Source: Candidatus Binatia bacterium
GTDB taxonomy: Bacteria > Desulfobacterota > Binatia > UBA12015
DNA: 54,949 nucleotides
Assembly (NCBI GenBank): GCA_019749875.1
Contig: JAIEPK010000625.1
Location: 1-54,949, forward strand
Direction of reading: 5' to 3'
In this document: positions 53,744-54,949 of the stretch, piece by piece
Layout: each line of letters begins with the position of its first letter
Position numbering within the stretch: the first letter of the stretch is position 1
Program-made: the position numbers and the translations under genes
The notes under the pieces: generated by a model
What the model was told of the DNA's origin: nothing
What the model saw: the letters and a program-made list of their open reading frames with translations, nothing else
Databases searched by the model: none

Positions 53744-54905
53744 TCCGCGACGCATCCTGGTGCTCGGCCTGATGGGCCGCTACCCGATGGCCGGCGTCGG
53801 CTGGCAGGCGCTGCAGTACCTGCTCGGCCTGTCGCGTCTCGGCTACGAGGTCTACTACGCGGAGGACTCAGGCGCGCCGCCGTACAACCCGGTGGAGATG
53901 ACGGTCACCGACGACGCGTCGTACAACGTCGCGTTCCTTCGCGGCGGCATGGAGCTGATCGGGCTCCGCGACCGCTGGATCTACTGGGACGAGCGCACCG
54001 ACACCTACCACGGTCACGGCCGGGACACCCTGCTCGAGCTCTACCGCACCGCGGGATCGATCTGGAACCTGTGCGGCGCGAGCCCGCCGAAGCCCGAGCA
54101 CCGCAGCGGTGCGGCAAAGCTGGTCTACGTCGAGACCGATCCGGTGTACGAGCAGTTCCGCGCGGCAAAAGGCGACCTGGGCGTACGCGCGATGCTCGAC
54201 GCGCACGACGTGCTGTTCACCTACGGCGAGAACCTGGGTGCGCCCGATTGCCCGGTCCCGCTCTCGGGCTACACGTGGCACGCGACGCGTCCGCCGGTCG
54301 TCGTCGATCTCTGGGAGGCGGCGCTGCCCGCGGACGGCGGCGCATACTCGACGATCGCGACCTGGGAGAACAAGGGCAAGGACGTCGAGTTCGGCGGCGA
54401 GACCTACCGCTGGTCGAAGCACCTGAACTTCCTCCACTACCTGCCGGTCGCGAAGCGCTGCGGCCTCGAGTTCGAGGTCGCGATCCAGCCGCCCGGCGAG
54501 AACGAGGCGTCGCTCCTGCGCGACAGTGGCTGGCGCACGGTCGACCCGCTCGCGGCCTCGTGCGACCTCGACGTGTACCGGCGCTTCATCCAGGGGTCGC
54601 GTGGCGAGTTCACCGTGGCGAAGGACATCTACGTCCGGCCGCGCTCCGGCTGGTCGAGCGATCGCAGCGTCTGCTACCTCGCCGCGGGTCGGCCGGTGAT
54701 CACGCAGGAGACGGCGGTCAGCAAGTTCATTCCCACCGGCGAGGGGATGCTGACGTTCTCGACCCTCGACGAAGCGATCGCGGCCGTGCAGGCAGTCGAG
54801 GCCGACTACGAGCGGCACGCACGCGCGGCGCTGCGGATTGCGCGCGAGCACTACGCGGCCGAGCGCGTGCTCGCCGACATGGCGCGCGTCGTCGGGATTG
54901 CTTGA
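53736..54905 (+). CDS. glycosyltransferase-like protein (GT-B fold likely)
   Basis: N-term VLGLMGRYPMAGVGWQALQYLLGLSRLGYEVYYAED; C-term YLAAGRPVITQETAVSKFIPTGEGMLTF; TTG start with CGGAGGGA RBS, overlaps the ABC gene. Confidence 0.8.
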   Translation: MADPRRILVLGLMGRYPMAGVGWQALQYLLGLSRLGYEVYYAEDSGAPPYNPVEMTVTDDASYNVAFLRGGMELIGLRDRWIYWDERTDTYHGHGRDTLLELYRTAGSIWNLCGASPPKPEHRSGAAKLVYVETDPVYEQFRAAKGDLGVRAMLDAHDVLFTYGENLGAPDCPVPLSGYTWHATRPPVVVDLWEAALPADGGAYSTIATWENKGKDVEFGGETYRWSKHLNFLHYLPVAKRCGLEFEVAIQPPGENEASLLRDSGWRTVDPLAASCDLDVYRRFIQGSRGEFTVAKDIYVRPRSGWSSDRSVCYLAAGRPVITQETAVSKFIPTGEGMLTFSTLDEAIAAVQAVEADYERHARAALRIAREHYAAERVLADMARVVGIA

Positions 54906-54949
54906 CGGCGTCGGTCGTCGCCCGGGTCGAGCGCGCGCGTGACGCGGCC

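Overview
High-GC bacterial chromosomal window with about 50 protein-coding genes and 5 tRNA genes. I found no rRNA, CRISPR array, transposase or phage structural gene. The lineage cannot be fixed from sequence alone; the mix of Myxo-type Cys-rich secreted proteins, an F420-type LLM oxidoreductase, P450 and acyl-CoA dehydrogenases would fit a Binatota- or Myxococcota-like genome (inference only). Main blocks: (1) 0.2-4 kb, methyltransferase, thioesterase, two alpha/beta hydrolases, DUF1904-like protein. (2) 4.1-11.7 kb on minus, a tripartite RND efflux operon that appears to continue into a Rap1a/Tai-like protein, a glycine-zipper protein and a solitary amino-acid-type binding protein. (3) 11.9-18.3 kb, PPK2 paired with an unknown protein, a Cys-rich secreted protein, a frameshifted LOG-family gene, SYLF protein, and a second Cys-rich secreted protein. 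(4) 18.3-29.8 kb, an acyl-CoA/P450/F420/nitroreductase catabolic block. (5) 29.8-34.6 kb, aceE and ilvB, two pyruvate/ThDP enzymes. (6) 34.7-42.3 kb, tadA, tRNA-Ser x2, tRNA-Gly, an RRM + HicB-like fusion, a BRCT + MerR-like + TPR protein, tRNA-Cys, a large secreted protein that looks like a full two-barrel BPI/LBP-type (TULIP) lipid-binding protein, rnd and tRNA-Leu. (7) 42.5-54.9 kb, lytic transglycosylase, MOSC protein, then an envelope-glycan locus: polytopic membrane protein, WecE/WecD-like Fuc4NAc pair, ArnC/GtrB-like GT2, a glycoside hydrolase-GT2-membrane fusion, a type I ABC exporter and a further glycosyltransferase-like protein. The strongest leads are the BPI-like protein, the GH-GT2/ABC/GT operon, the two unusual domain fusions, the homopolymer frameshift in the LOG gene, and a dispersed intergenic hairpin repeat seen twice. 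Family calls come from reading motifs in the translations; no database search was run.
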